This document shows positions 1-5,579 of a stretch of DNA of 5,579 nt, one piece after another. This DNA is from Promethearchaeota archaeon. GTDB taxonomy: Archaea; Asgardarchaeota; Lokiarchaeia; Sigynarchaeales; SOKP01. Both the position numbers and the translations under genes were made by a program. Under the pieces are notes generated by a model. That model had not been told where the DNA came from, searched no databases, and saw only the letters and a program-made list of their open reading frames with translations. The stretch spans positions 1-5,579 of the forward strand of contig JAEOTL010000193.1 in NCBI GenBank assembly GCA_016839845.1. The letters are read 5' to 3'. Within the stretch, counting starts at the first letter, position 1. Every line of letters begins with the position of its first letter.

Positions 1-1156
1 ATGCATCGCATAGAGCACTAGCGGCTTCCTCTGAATCGTATCCAATCTTTCCTAAGGCTCTTGCTGCTCCAACTCTAATTGAGGCTTTTCTTCCTAGCGG
101 ATCCCTTCGAAAATTATCAAGACCAAGCCAAAAAGAGAATCCAGTTAATTCCCTACTTACATCTACCCAAGATACTTTTAATAAATTAATAAGAGTTGGA
201 ATCGCTTCTTTAGCATCTAAGCCGATCCCTCCAAGTGCTGAAATCACAATATTTTTCATATTCCACTTTGCTGAATCAAGTGCTTTAATCAAAGATGGAA
301 CAGCTTCTTTACCTATACTTCTAAGGGCATCAGCTGCTTTTCCTCTAACAGCTTCAACCTTATCATTTAAAATGTTTGAAATACCTTGAATAATTTTTGG
401 ATCAGGAATTTTCATTTCTCCCAGAGTATCAACAACTGCTTTTCGCACTATCTCATTCTTATGTGATAGTATTTCTAGAAGTCCAGGCACAGCATCCTCT
501 CCTATATCAGTTAAGGTACTTGATACTCGGTATCTTACTCTCCAGTCAGGGTCTTCAAGAGCACTTAATAGATTCGGTATCGCCTTTGTTGAGCCTTTTC
601 CAATCTTATTTATTGCTTGTGCCGAAGCAGATCTCACTATCCAACTAGCATCTTTAAGGCTATTCATTAAATATGGAATTGCTTCATATGCATCAGTTCC
701 AACATCACCAAGTGCAGTAGCAACCTCAGTACGGACAATCTCAGATTTATCCTCTAATGCTTCTATTAATCCTGAAACAGCTTCGTCATTAACTTCTCCA
801 ATACTACCAATCGCGATTGCAGCTTCCTTTCTAATTGACTCCTCATTATTTTTTAGCATTTTAATTAAAATAGGGAGAGAGTCCTTTGCAATTGGTCCAA
901 TTTTCCCTATTGATCTAGCTGCTTCTCGACATATACTCCAATCATCATCTTCTAAGCATGCTTTCAACTTTGAAAGGCCATTAACCGATTTTTTACTAAT
1001 TTCTCCTAACACCAAAATAGCATTAAACTTAACTGATCTAATATCACTTTCTAAATGATGGATCACTTCATCAATTACAGATTCATCTTTCTCTATTCGA
1101 GATAAAACTAAATCAATTCGAGCATCTCTTAATAATTGTTCTAAAGAGGCAGACAT
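1..1156 (-). CDS. HEAT-repeat protein (PBS-lyase/HEAT_2 type), 3' end beyond window
   Basis: I translated this frame by hand from the ATG at 1154-1156 to the left edge: 385 codons with no stop, so the gene is partial at its C-terminus. The protein is almost wholly an alpha-solenoid of about ten HEAT-type units of 30-33 residues, starting near residue 28. Units follow the pattern AIPxLLxxLxD-xxxxVRxxAxxALGxIG; clear copies begin near residues 93, 126, 159, 192, 222, 285 and 318. A tryptophan recurs at one position in several units (residues 73, 172, 205, 298, 330). No signal peptide or membrane segment is visible, so it should be cytosolic. The start is supported by AGGTGA six bases upstream, overlapping the livF stop, with a 10-base intergenic gap, so it is probably co-translated with the transporter. 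HEAT solenoids usually bind proteins. A scaffold or regulator of the transporter is possible, but its function is unknown. Homologous repeats also occur in phycobilin lyases, but nothing here suggests that role. Confidence 0.9.
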   Translation of the reverse strand, partial: MSASLEQLLRDARIDLVLSRIEKDESVIDEVIHHLESDIRSVKFNAILVLGEISKKSVNGLSKLKACLEDDDWSICREAARSIGKIGPIAKDSLPILIKMLKNNEESIRKEAAIAIGSIGEVNDEAVSGLIEALEDKSEIVRTEVATALGDVGTDAYEAIPYLMNSLKDASWIVRSASAQAINKIGKGSTKAIPNLLSALEDPDWRVRYRVSSTLTDIGEDAVPGLLEILSHKNEIVRKAVVDTLGEMKIPDPKIIQGISNILNDKVEAVRGKAADALRSIGKEAVPSLIKALDSAKWNMKNIVISALGGIGLDAKEAIPTLINLLKVSWVDVSRELTGFSFWLGLDNFRRDPLGRKASIRVGAARALGKIGYDSEEAASALCDA

Positions 1157-1162
1157 TTTAAT

Positions 1163-1168
1163 TCACCT
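1163..1168 (-). promoter_or_regulatory. Shine-Dalgarno site of the HEAT gene, overlapping the livF stop
   Basis: On the minus strand AGGTGA lies six bases before the HEAT-gene ATG. It shares bases with the livF TAG stop (1167-1169). This fixes the HEAT start and suggests that ribosomes ending livF re-initiate on the HEAT gene. Confidence 0.7.
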
Positions 1169-1880
1169 AAATACCTAAATATACTTGTTTAATTCGCGGT
1201 TCTTTTTCTAATTCTTCTTTAGAACCTCGCATTTCTATTTTTCCTTCTTCAAGAACGTGAATTTGTTGCGAAACATCCATCGCTAAAACAGCATCTTGTT
1301 CAACCAATAAGGTAGTTGTTCCCTCTGCTTTTATTTTTTCAATTGCATCAAAAATTGCTTTTTTGACTTTAGGAGCTAATCCTAATGACGGTTCATCCAT
1401 AAGTAATAACTTTGGATTGGACATTAAAGCACGTGCAATTGCCAACATTTGTTGTTCTCCACCACTAAGAGTCCCTGCTCTTTGTTTCATCCTCTCTTCT
1501 AAACGTGGGAATATTTCATAAATAAAATCTAATAACTTATTAAATTTTTTTTTACTCTTGAGCAAAAATGCCCCTAACCTTAGATTTTCGGCAACAGTCA
1601 TATCATAAAATAACCTACGGCGTTCTGGACAATGAGAAATTCCCCTTTTAGCAATCCTATGTGGTTTCATTTCATCTATCCTTTCACCAAGAAACTCTAT
1701 TTTTCCTCTGTCAGGTTCTTCTAAACCGGAAATAACTCTAAGAAGGGTTGATTTTCCCGCTCCGTTAGGACCAATTACAGAGTCTAACGCTTGTTTCTCT
1801 ATTTTTAGATTAATTTCTTCAAGAGCTCTTGCTTTTCCATAATAATGATAAACTTTTTTCATTTCAAGCAAATTTATCAC
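1167..1880 (-). CDS. livF: Branched-chain amino acid-type ABC transporter ATPase LivF
   Basis: This is one of the two cytosolic ATPases that drive a HAAT-family importer. The 237-residue length is typical of LivF. Walker A is GPNGAGKS (residues 37-44), the signature is LSGGE (138-142), Walker B with catalytic glutamate is LLLMDEP (158-164), and the D-loop region is LGLAP. The H-loop reads LVEQD, with glutamine where most ABC ATPases have histidine; that is normal for LivF. PERRRLF (85-91) replaces the common PEGRRLF, and the residues just before Walker A (KQALDSV) also depart from the usual GEIVALI-like stretch. The longest frame begins at GTG (1878-1880) and overlaps livG by 17 bases. A TTG at 1869-1871 may be the true start: it sits six bases after GAGGTG and gives an N-terminus of MLEMKKV, close to the usual LivF start. 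Overlap would then be 8 bases. The HEAT gene follows directly. Confidence 0.95.
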   Translation of the reverse strand: MINLLEMKKVYHYYGKARALEEINLKIEKQALDSVIGPNGAGKSTLLRVISGLEEPDRGKIEFLGERIDEMKPHRIAKRGISHCPERRRLFYDMTVAENLRLGAFLLKSKKKFNKLLDFIYEIFPRLEERMKQRAGTLSGGEQQMLAIARALMSNPKLLLMDEPSLGLAPKVKKAIFDAIEKIKAEGTTTLLVEQDAVLAMDVSQQIHVLEEGKIEMRGSKEELEKEPRIKQVYLGI

Positions 1881-2604
1881 CTCTACCTAAATAAGCTTCA
1901 AGTACAATTTTATTATTTGCCACATCCCGAGGATGTCCATCGGCAATAAATCTACCTTGGTGCATCGCAATTACTCTTGGTACCAGTGTCATAAGCTCAC
2001 GAAGTACATGCCCTGTTAAAAAAATGGTAACACCATCTTCATGTAATTTTATAATTAAATCAGTCAGAACTTGTTGTTCTTCATGTGATAGACCGCTAAA
2101 GGGCTCATCTAATAAGAGTAACTCGGGATTAGTGCCAAGAGCTTTGCCAATTTGTAGTTTTCTTAAATCACCATGAGGTAAAATAATAGGAGGGATTCTG
2201 GCTCTATCTACAAGGCCAACAGCAGCGAGAATAGAGCTTGCATATTCATCGGTACCAACTTTCTTTGAAACCTCTCTTCCCCTCTTTGATAAACAAGAAA
2301 CCGTGATATTGTCAAGTAAACTCAAGAATTTAAAAGATCTCACAATTTGAAAAGTACGCGCTATTCCTAAATTTACAATTTTGAAAGGGTTCATTCCTGT
2401 AATATCAATTCCATCAAATCTAATTCTTCCAGAACTGGGTTTCTCAAACCCGGTTATTAAGTTAAACACTGTGGTTTTACCAGCACCATTAGGACCAATT
2501 AATCCGACAAATTCTCCTCGTTTGATCTCAAAACTAAAATCATTTACAGCTGTTAATCCACCAAATTTTTTTGTTAAATTTTTAACTTCAAGAATAACTC
2601 CCAT
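1864..2604 (-). CDS. livG: Branched-chain amino acid-type ABC transporter ATPase LivG
   Basis: This is the second cytosolic ATPase of the importer, expected to pair with LivF under the LivH-LivM channel. It has 246 residues, within the LivG range. Visible motifs: Walker A GPNGAGKT (37-44), Q-loop in ARTFQ (82-86), signature-region LPHGD (142-146), Walker B LLLLDEP (162-168), D-loop SGLSHEE, and H-loop histidine 199 in LTGHV. The long Walker A to signature spacing and the RTFQ stretch are LivG hallmarks and separate it from LivF. The signature LPHGDLRKLQIGKAL and the H-loop context (TGHV rather than IEHD) are more divergent than usual, but the catalytic residues remain. The start is secured by AAGGAG seven bases upstream. 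The gene follows livM by 41 bases, and its end overlaps livF. Confidence 0.95.
   Translation of the reverse strand: MGVILEVKNLTKKFGGLTAVNDFSFEIKRGEFVGLIGPNGAGKTTVFNLITGFEKPSSGRIRFDGIDITGMNPFKIVNLGIARTFQIVRSFKFLSLLDNITVSCLSKRGREVSKKVGTDEYASSILAAVGLVDRARIPPIILPHGDLRKLQIGKALGTNPELLLLDEPFSGLSHEEQQVLTDLIIKLHEDGVTIFLTGHVLRELMTLVPRVIAMHQGRFIADGHPRDVANNKIVLEAYLGRGDKFA
1876..1883 (-). promoter_or_regulatory. Strong Shine-Dalgarno match that bears on the livF start
   Basis: The minus strand reads GAGGTGAT, an 8-base match to the 16S anti-SD complement (GGAGGTGAT). It contains the GTG that opens the longest livF frame. That GTG has only a weaker AGGT site upstream of it. From GAGGTG there are six bases to TTG (1869-1871) and fifteen to ATG (1860-1862). 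The spacing favours initiation at TTG. The site lies inside the last codons of livG, which implies translational coupling. Confidence 0.6.
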
Positions 2605-2611
2605 GATCTAA

Positions 2612-2617
2612 CTCCTT
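2612..2617 (-). promoter_or_regulatory. Shine-Dalgarno site of livG
   Basis: On the minus strand AAGGAG stands seven bases before the livG ATG. It is the best-spaced ribosome site in the operon and confirms the start. Confidence 0.75.
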
Positions 2618-2645
2618 ATTTGCATTTCTTTTTTTCAATCATTAA

Positions 2646-3686
2646 TTATCTTCCTAATAATATATCCCATAAATCTTTTAAATGTTCTATAATAGGTCTA
2701 AAAATGCCATGTTCTGCAAACCGGATAACAAGTATTAAGATCAACGCAAAGATTAAATGGACGTACGCCTCTGCTCCTAAAGAAATAAGGGCATATTCAA
2801 CAAAGACAAAGAAAAAAGCTCCTATCGCTGATCCCCTAATTGTAGTTATTCCCCCCAATGATGCCATAAGAATAGCGAAAAAAGAGATAACTGTGCCAAA
2901 GTTTCCTGTGGGATTAACAGCTCCAGCCCACGTGGCATAAAAAGCTCCGGCTACTCCAGCGAACATAGAACTTAGCATGAAGGCATAAATTTTGTATTTT
3001 GTAGTATTAATTCCAGATGCATCTGATCCCGTTTCATCATCACGAATAGATTTTAAAATTGTACCAAATTTAGATTTGGAAATTTGAATTATGATTATAA
3101 ATACTATTATCATAGAAATAAATATAATGAAATATTCTGCAATTGGATCCAATACAACACTAAGCTTAAATCTAGGATCAGAAATCCCTTCTGAACCAAA
3201 GAAAATGTGAGAAAGCGAGCCCATCAAAAATAACTTAACTAAAATCAAACTAAATGCAAGAGTTCCCAATGCTAAGTATGGTCCTTTCAACCTTAAACAT
3301 GGAACACCTATAACTAACCCAAAAATTACAGCTCCACCCACTCCTAAAGCAATCGCAATTGGTATTGGAAGACCATAATATTGAGGATCGCTGAAGTAAG
3401 CAGTGATATAACCGGATATTCCAAAAAAAATAGCATGACCAAAACTTATTTGTCCAGAAATACCTGTTAAAAGATCCCAGCTTGCCGCAAAAATCGCATA
3501 GATCATTGCCAAAGAAAATTGACGTAAGAAACTATTTAAAAAATTTTCATTTCGAGAGAGAAATGGTATCAAAGTAAAGATAACTAAGCAAAAAATTGTT
3601 AGTCCTCCAGTAAATTCTTTAACCCAAGCTTTTAAATAATCTGGGAATTTAACTATTTTTTCTTTTATTAGATTTTTTTTAACCAT
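2646..3686 (-). CDS. livM: Branched-chain amino acid-type ABC transporter permease LivM
   Basis: This is an integral membrane subunit that should form the translocation channel with LivH. The 346-residue length fits LivM. After a basic cytosolic N-terminus of about 28 residues, the first hydrophobic helix spans roughly 29-43. The family core follows: SWDLLTGISGQISFGHA (69-85), then the segment LRLKGPYLALGTLAF (131-145). The cytosolic coupling loop is SKFGTILKSIRDDE to SGIN (205-227), the EAA-like region expected to contact the ATPases. Several more membrane helices run to about residue 325, and a charged tail ends the protein. FFGSEGIS (162-169) stands where LivM proteins carry the conserved GG-(T/S)DG-like loop. 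The ATG has no convincing Shine-Dalgarno site: upstream is A-rich sequence with a 31-base gap from livH, so translation may depend on ribosomes leaving livH. The next in-frame ATG is only at residue 61, inside the membrane domain, so this start is preferred. Confidence 0.95.
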   Translation of the reverse strand: MVKKNLIKEKIVKFPDYLKAWVKEFTGGLTIFCLVIFTLIPFLSRNENFLNSFLRQFSLAMIYAIFAASWDLLTGISGQISFGHAIFFGISGYITAYFSDPQYYGLPIPIAIALGVGGAVIFGLVIGVPCLRLKGPYLALGTLAFSLILVKLFLMGSLSHIFFGSEGISDPRFKLSVVLDPIAEYFIIFISMIIVFIIIIQISKSKFGTILKSIRDDETGSDASGINTTKYKIYAFMLSSMFAGVAGAFYATWAGAVNPTGNFGTVISFFAILMASLGGITTIRGSAIGAFFFVFVEYALISLGAEAYVHLIFALILILVIRFAEHGIFRPIIEHLKDLWDILLGR

Positions 3687-3717
3687 TTTTCATCATTCAG
3701 AATTATTTTTTTTTAAA

Positions 3718-4614
3718 TCATTGAAGCTCTTTCTTACCAAACAATCCTCGTGGTCTTATTAATAGCATTGTAATAATTATAAATATAGGAACCAAATGAG
3801 CCCATGCAGCACCATAAACAGGGATAAATATATTAGTAAAACTTATTGAATAACCAATGATGAATGCTCCAACGACGCTCCCGAAAAGACTCCCCATCCC
3901 ACCTAGAATAACGACAGCAAATGAGTTCGTTAAATATCTCCAACCCATAGATGGACCATCAATGGTAGCACCAGGTAAATATAGAAAAGCTGCTAATCCA
4001 GCTAGAAATGCTGAAATCATGACAGTATAGAGAGTTACTCTTGTAGCATTAATACCCATAAGCGTTGCGGCTTCACGGTCCTGGGAAACGGCTCGAATGG
4101 ATTTCCCTAACTTGGATTTGCTGATAAATAATGCAAATAATAAAACAACTATCAAAGCTATGACTATTAATACAACGTATTGATGAATAATAGGATATCC
4201 TAAGACCGTTGTAAATCCCTCAGCTAATTGCAATTGATAAATGTACCAGACTTCAGTTCCTGAAGGTGATGCTGTAACTACCTGTTCTAAGAAGAACGCT
4301 AATCCGAAAGTTACTATTACAACTGCTACATGCGAATCTTGCAAGGGTTTAATGAGCAATATGTATGTTAAACCTCCCATTATTGTTATTAAAATCAATA
4401 CAATGATTGCGGTTAGAAATTCCACCCCTGTAAAGGCAGGAATATTTACCAACCATAAAAGTAAATACCCAGTAAACATGAAATACGCTCCATGGGATAA
4501 GTTCATAATACCTCCTACACCATAAACTAGTGAATATCCTATAGCAATCAACGCGTACACAGAGCCAGTTAAAGCACCTGTGAATAAAAAATTCATTATT
4601 TGAGAAGGATCCAT
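3718..4614 (-). CDS. livH: Branched-chain amino acid-type ABC transporter permease LivH
   Basis: This is the other channel-forming permease, 298 residues long, typical for LivH. The N-terminal family motif GYSLVYGVGGIMNLSHGAYF (26-45) is nearly canonical. The protein is hydrophobic throughout, with about eight membrane helices. The cytosolic EAA-like loop, GKSIRAVSQDREAATLMGIN (170-189), should dock onto LivG or LivF. The C-terminus RPRGLFGKKE is also a standard LivH ending. The start is chosen because GGAG lies eight bases upstream and because the N-terminus MDPSQIMNFLFTGALTGSVY aligns with the usual family beginning. It is the first gene of the closely packed livHMGF-HEAT run, following the 229-base gap after the binding-protein gene. 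I see nothing defective in it. The transported solute cannot be deduced from this subunit. Confidence 0.96.
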   Translation of the reverse strand: MDPSQIMNFLFTGALTGSVYALIAIGYSLVYGVGGIMNLSHGAYFMFTGYLLLWLVNIPAFTGVEFLTAIIVLILITIMGGLTYILLIKPLQDSHVAVVIVTFGLAFFLEQVVTASPSGTEVWYIYQLQLAEGFTTVLGYPIIHQYVVLIVIALIVVLLFALFISKSKLGKSIRAVSQDREAATLMGINATRVTLYTVMISAFLAGLAAFLYLPGATIDGPSMGWRYLTNSFAVVILGGMGSLFGSVVGAFIIGYSISFTNIFIPVYGAAWAHLVPIFIIITMLLIRPRGLFGKKELQ

Positions 4615-4622
4615 AGCATTTA

Positions 4623-4626
4623 CTCC
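4623..4626 (-). promoter_or_regulatory. Shine-Dalgarno site of livH
   Basis: On the minus strand GGAG lies eight bases before the livH ATG (4612-4614). It is short but well spaced and supports this start over internal alternatives. Confidence 0.55.
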
Positions 4627-4673
4627 AACAAGATATATTCTATCTTAATAATATTTATTATCATAATTTAAAT

Positions 4674-4681
4674 CATATAAA
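4674..4681 (-). promoter_or_regulatory. Second TATA-like box upstream of livH (weak)
   Basis: TTTATATG on the minus strand lies 59 bases before the livH ATG. If used, transcription would begin near 4650 and give a leader of about 35 bases containing the GGAG site. It may be chance in this A+T-rich gap. Confidence 0.2.
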
Positions 4682-4722
4682 ACTATTTATTAAATCATTT
4701 CTTGACGAAAATGTTAACCAAT

Positions 4723-4730
4723 TATATAAA
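4723..4730 (-). promoter_or_regulatory. Candidate archaeal TATA box for the livHMGF-HEAT operon
   Basis: TTTATATA on the minus strand matches the archaeal TATA-box consensus and lies about 108 bases before the livH ATG. A start site some 25 bases downstream would leave a leader of about 80 bases. The call is tentative: no clear BRE is visible, the region is A+T-rich, and the organism's domain is not proven. Confidence 0.3.
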
Positions 4731-4773
4731 ATCATTATCTTTAATTACCAGAATCTTGTAATTTATTAATAAT

Positions 4774-4781
4774 AAAAAAAA
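4774..4781 (-). terminator. Poly-T run, possible terminator of the binding-protein transcript
   Basis: Eight consecutive T on the minus strand lie about 62 bases after the binding-protein stop codon. Archaeal RNA polymerase ends transcripts at such T-runs without a hairpin. No stable G+C stem precedes it, so it would be a poor bacterial intrinsic terminator. It may be leaky and allow some read-through into livH. Confidence 0.35.
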
Positions 4782-4843
4782 TAGGAAATTTATTATATAT
4801 TTTTTATAGTTTGCTTATACTTTTATTTGTTCACAATTGTTTA

Positions 4844-5579
4844 CTATGAAAATGTAACCCATGGTGGAATCTCGAGAGCTCCTAAATTTTCAAGAGCAGC
4901 ATCAGGATATATTGAACCCAATGAGGTTACAATCTCCTTAGTTCCATCGGAACGCCACTGACAAAAGAGGGTATATCCATAAGGGAACCCTGCAACAAGG
5001 TCATGAGTTTTGGGCCAGAAAGCCCCAAGTCCACCAACACTTGATGGAAAATCCTCTGGAGTAGTTAATAGAGCATTTTTAGTTATTGTCTCCATTTTTG
5101 CTGTTATCACATCAGAATTCAAAGTATTGGTTTCATTCATTGCCCAAACAAGAATGTTCAAAGCATCATAACTACCTGACGCTGTATAAAGTGGGTCATG
5201 ACCCCATTCTGTATGAAACTCGCTCCAAAAAGCTTTTGTGGTTGGAGTCTTATTGGTATCATGTATACTCTGCATTATAGTTTCATATGCACAAGAACCC
5301 CCACTTTGAGTCCAATACGTATCTAGCTGTGATTGAACATCAATACCTACTAAAATGAAATCTGGTTCTAGCGTGGCATAATGCTGCGTCAGCATGAGTC
5401 CTCCTTGACCAGAAATAACGGGGATTACAACATCACAACCAGCTGATATGAGTGTGTTCACATGGCTGAGCATGTCTGCTGAAGTTAAAGTAACATCATA
5501 TGCGATATCTGCTGCGATCGTATATCCATATGCAGGTAAAACTAAGTTTATATTATCTACTAAGGATTCTGTCCAAGTC
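4844..5579 (-). CDS. ABC transporter substrate-binding protein, Peripla_BP_6/LivK-like, 5' end beyond window
   Basis: This is the C-terminal 244 residues of a type I periplasmic-binding-fold protein that captures the solute outside the membrane and delivers it to LivH-LivM. The frame is open from the right edge to TAG at 4844-4846. An internal ATG at 5471-5473 is not the start, because recognisable family sequence continues upstream of it (for example NINLVLPAYGYTIAADIAYD). Features seen (residues counted from the window edge): the helix and strand MLSHVNTLISAGCDVVIPV (36-54), FILVGID (74-80), FWSEFHTEWGHDP (117-129) followed by SYDALNILVWAM (136-147), and the C-terminal LFCQWRSDGTKEIV, which matches the family's final Q-W-x-DG strand. 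The signal peptide, any lipobox and the N-terminal lobe lie outside the window. It has three cysteines (SAGCD, GGSCAYE, LFCQW). The Liv gene context supports an amino acid or similar ligand, but ligand contacts cannot be assigned. Confidence 0.9.
   Translation of the reverse strand, partial: TWTESLVDNINLVLPAYGYTIAADIAYDVTLTSADMLSHVNTLISAGCDVVIPVISGQGGLMLTQHYATLEPDFILVGIDVQSQLDTYWTQSGGSCAYETIMQSIHDTNKTPTTKAFWSEFHTEWGHDPLYTASGSYDALNILVWAMNETNTLNSDVITAKMETITKNALLTTPEDFPSSVGGLGAFWPKTHDLVAGFPYGYTLFCQWRSDGTKEIVTSLGSIYPDAALENLGALEIPPWVTFS

Larger units (their letters stand above)
4615..4843. other. A+T-rich intergenic region between binding-protein gene and livH
   Basis: These 229 bases carry no gene that I can see. 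Read on the minus strand, they hold an imperfect dyad next to the binding-protein stop (4829-4844, perfect core ACAATTGT), a run of eight T (4781-4774), TATA-like boxes at 4730-4723 and 4681-4674, and the livH ribosome site. A bacterial-style pair TTAACA (4712-4717), 17 bases, TTTAAT (4689-4694) also points toward livH. Base composition here is much more A+T-rich than in the genes, so single short matches have low weight. Confidence 0.7.

Noticed and set aside
397..648. Plus-strand open frame of 83 codons
   Set aside because: It lies wholly antisense to the HEAT-repeat coding frame, which has a clear repeat pattern; the plus-strand product has no recognisable domain.
2381..2940. Two plus-strand open frames (2381-2611 and 2620-2940)
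   Set aside because: They are mostly antisense to livG and livM, whose motifs are unmistakable; no supporting ribosome site or family match was seen.
3673..3714. Homopolymer runs around the livM start (eight and nine T on the plus strand) as possible slippage or frameshift sites
   Set aside because: The livM frame is intact through its run and the other run lies in the livH-livM gap; nothing points to programmed slippage.
4241..4525. Plus-strand open frame of 94 codons
   Set aside because: It is antisense to conserved LivH membrane segments, and its codons look like a shadow of the livH reading.
4640..4670. AT-only inverted-repeat-like stretch (ATAATAAATATTATT region) as a hairpin or operator
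   Set aside because: The symmetry is imperfect and made only of A and T in a very A+T-rich gap, as expected by chance.
5086..5280. Plus-strand open frame of 64 codons
   Set aside because: It is antisense to the binding-protein gene and has no recognisable features.
5471..5473. ATG as the start of a short 209-residue binding protein
   Set aside because: The same frame stays open to the window edge and the upstream residues continue the family fold, so the gene is truncated by the window rather than starting here.
1..5579. CRISPR array, tRNA, rRNA, insertion sequence or attachment site
   Set aside because: No direct-repeat array, cloverleaf-like sequence, transposase frame or terminal repeats were recognised on either strand.

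Overview
The window holds one end of an ABC importer locus of the branched-chain amino acid (Liv/HAAT) type. All genes read on the minus strand. From the right edge leftwards they are: the 3' part of an extracytoplasmic substrate-binding protein gene (4844 to beyond 5579), a 229-base A+T-rich gap, livH (permease), livM (permease), livG (ATPase), livF (ATPase), and a HEAT-repeat protein gene that starts at 1156 and runs off the left edge without a stop. Both edge genes are incomplete.

The five genes livH to HEAT look like one transcription unit. Gaps are 31 and 41 bases, livG and livF overlap, and the HEAT gene begins 10 bases after livF, with a Shine-Dalgarno (SD) sequence built over the livF stop codon. 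The gap before livH holds, in the right order on the minus strand, a T-run that could end the binding-protein transcript, TATA-like boxes, and a GGAG ribosome site. The binding protein is therefore probably transcribed separately, or its transcript partly reads through.

The working model is as follows. The binding protein captures a small solute outside the membrane and hands it to the LivH-LivM channel. LivG and LivF power import from the cytosolic side. The HEAT protein, a cytosolic helical-repeat scaffold, is made from the same message. The substrate cannot be read from the sequence: this family carries branched-chain amino acids but also amides, urea and other small molecules.

Organism: the DNA is clearly A+T-rich, with AGA arginine and TTA leucine codons common. 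SD sites match the GGAGGTGAT consensus, and TATA-like and poly-T elements suit an archaeon. A HEAT-repeat protein beside a Liv operon would fit an uncultured archaeon, perhaps of the Asgard/Lokiarchaeal kind. This is inference: sigma70-like -35/-10 pairs can also be drawn in the same gap, so a bacterium is not excluded. No RNA genes, CRISPR arrays or mobile elements were seen. Apart from the HEAT gene, this is a conventional transporter locus.
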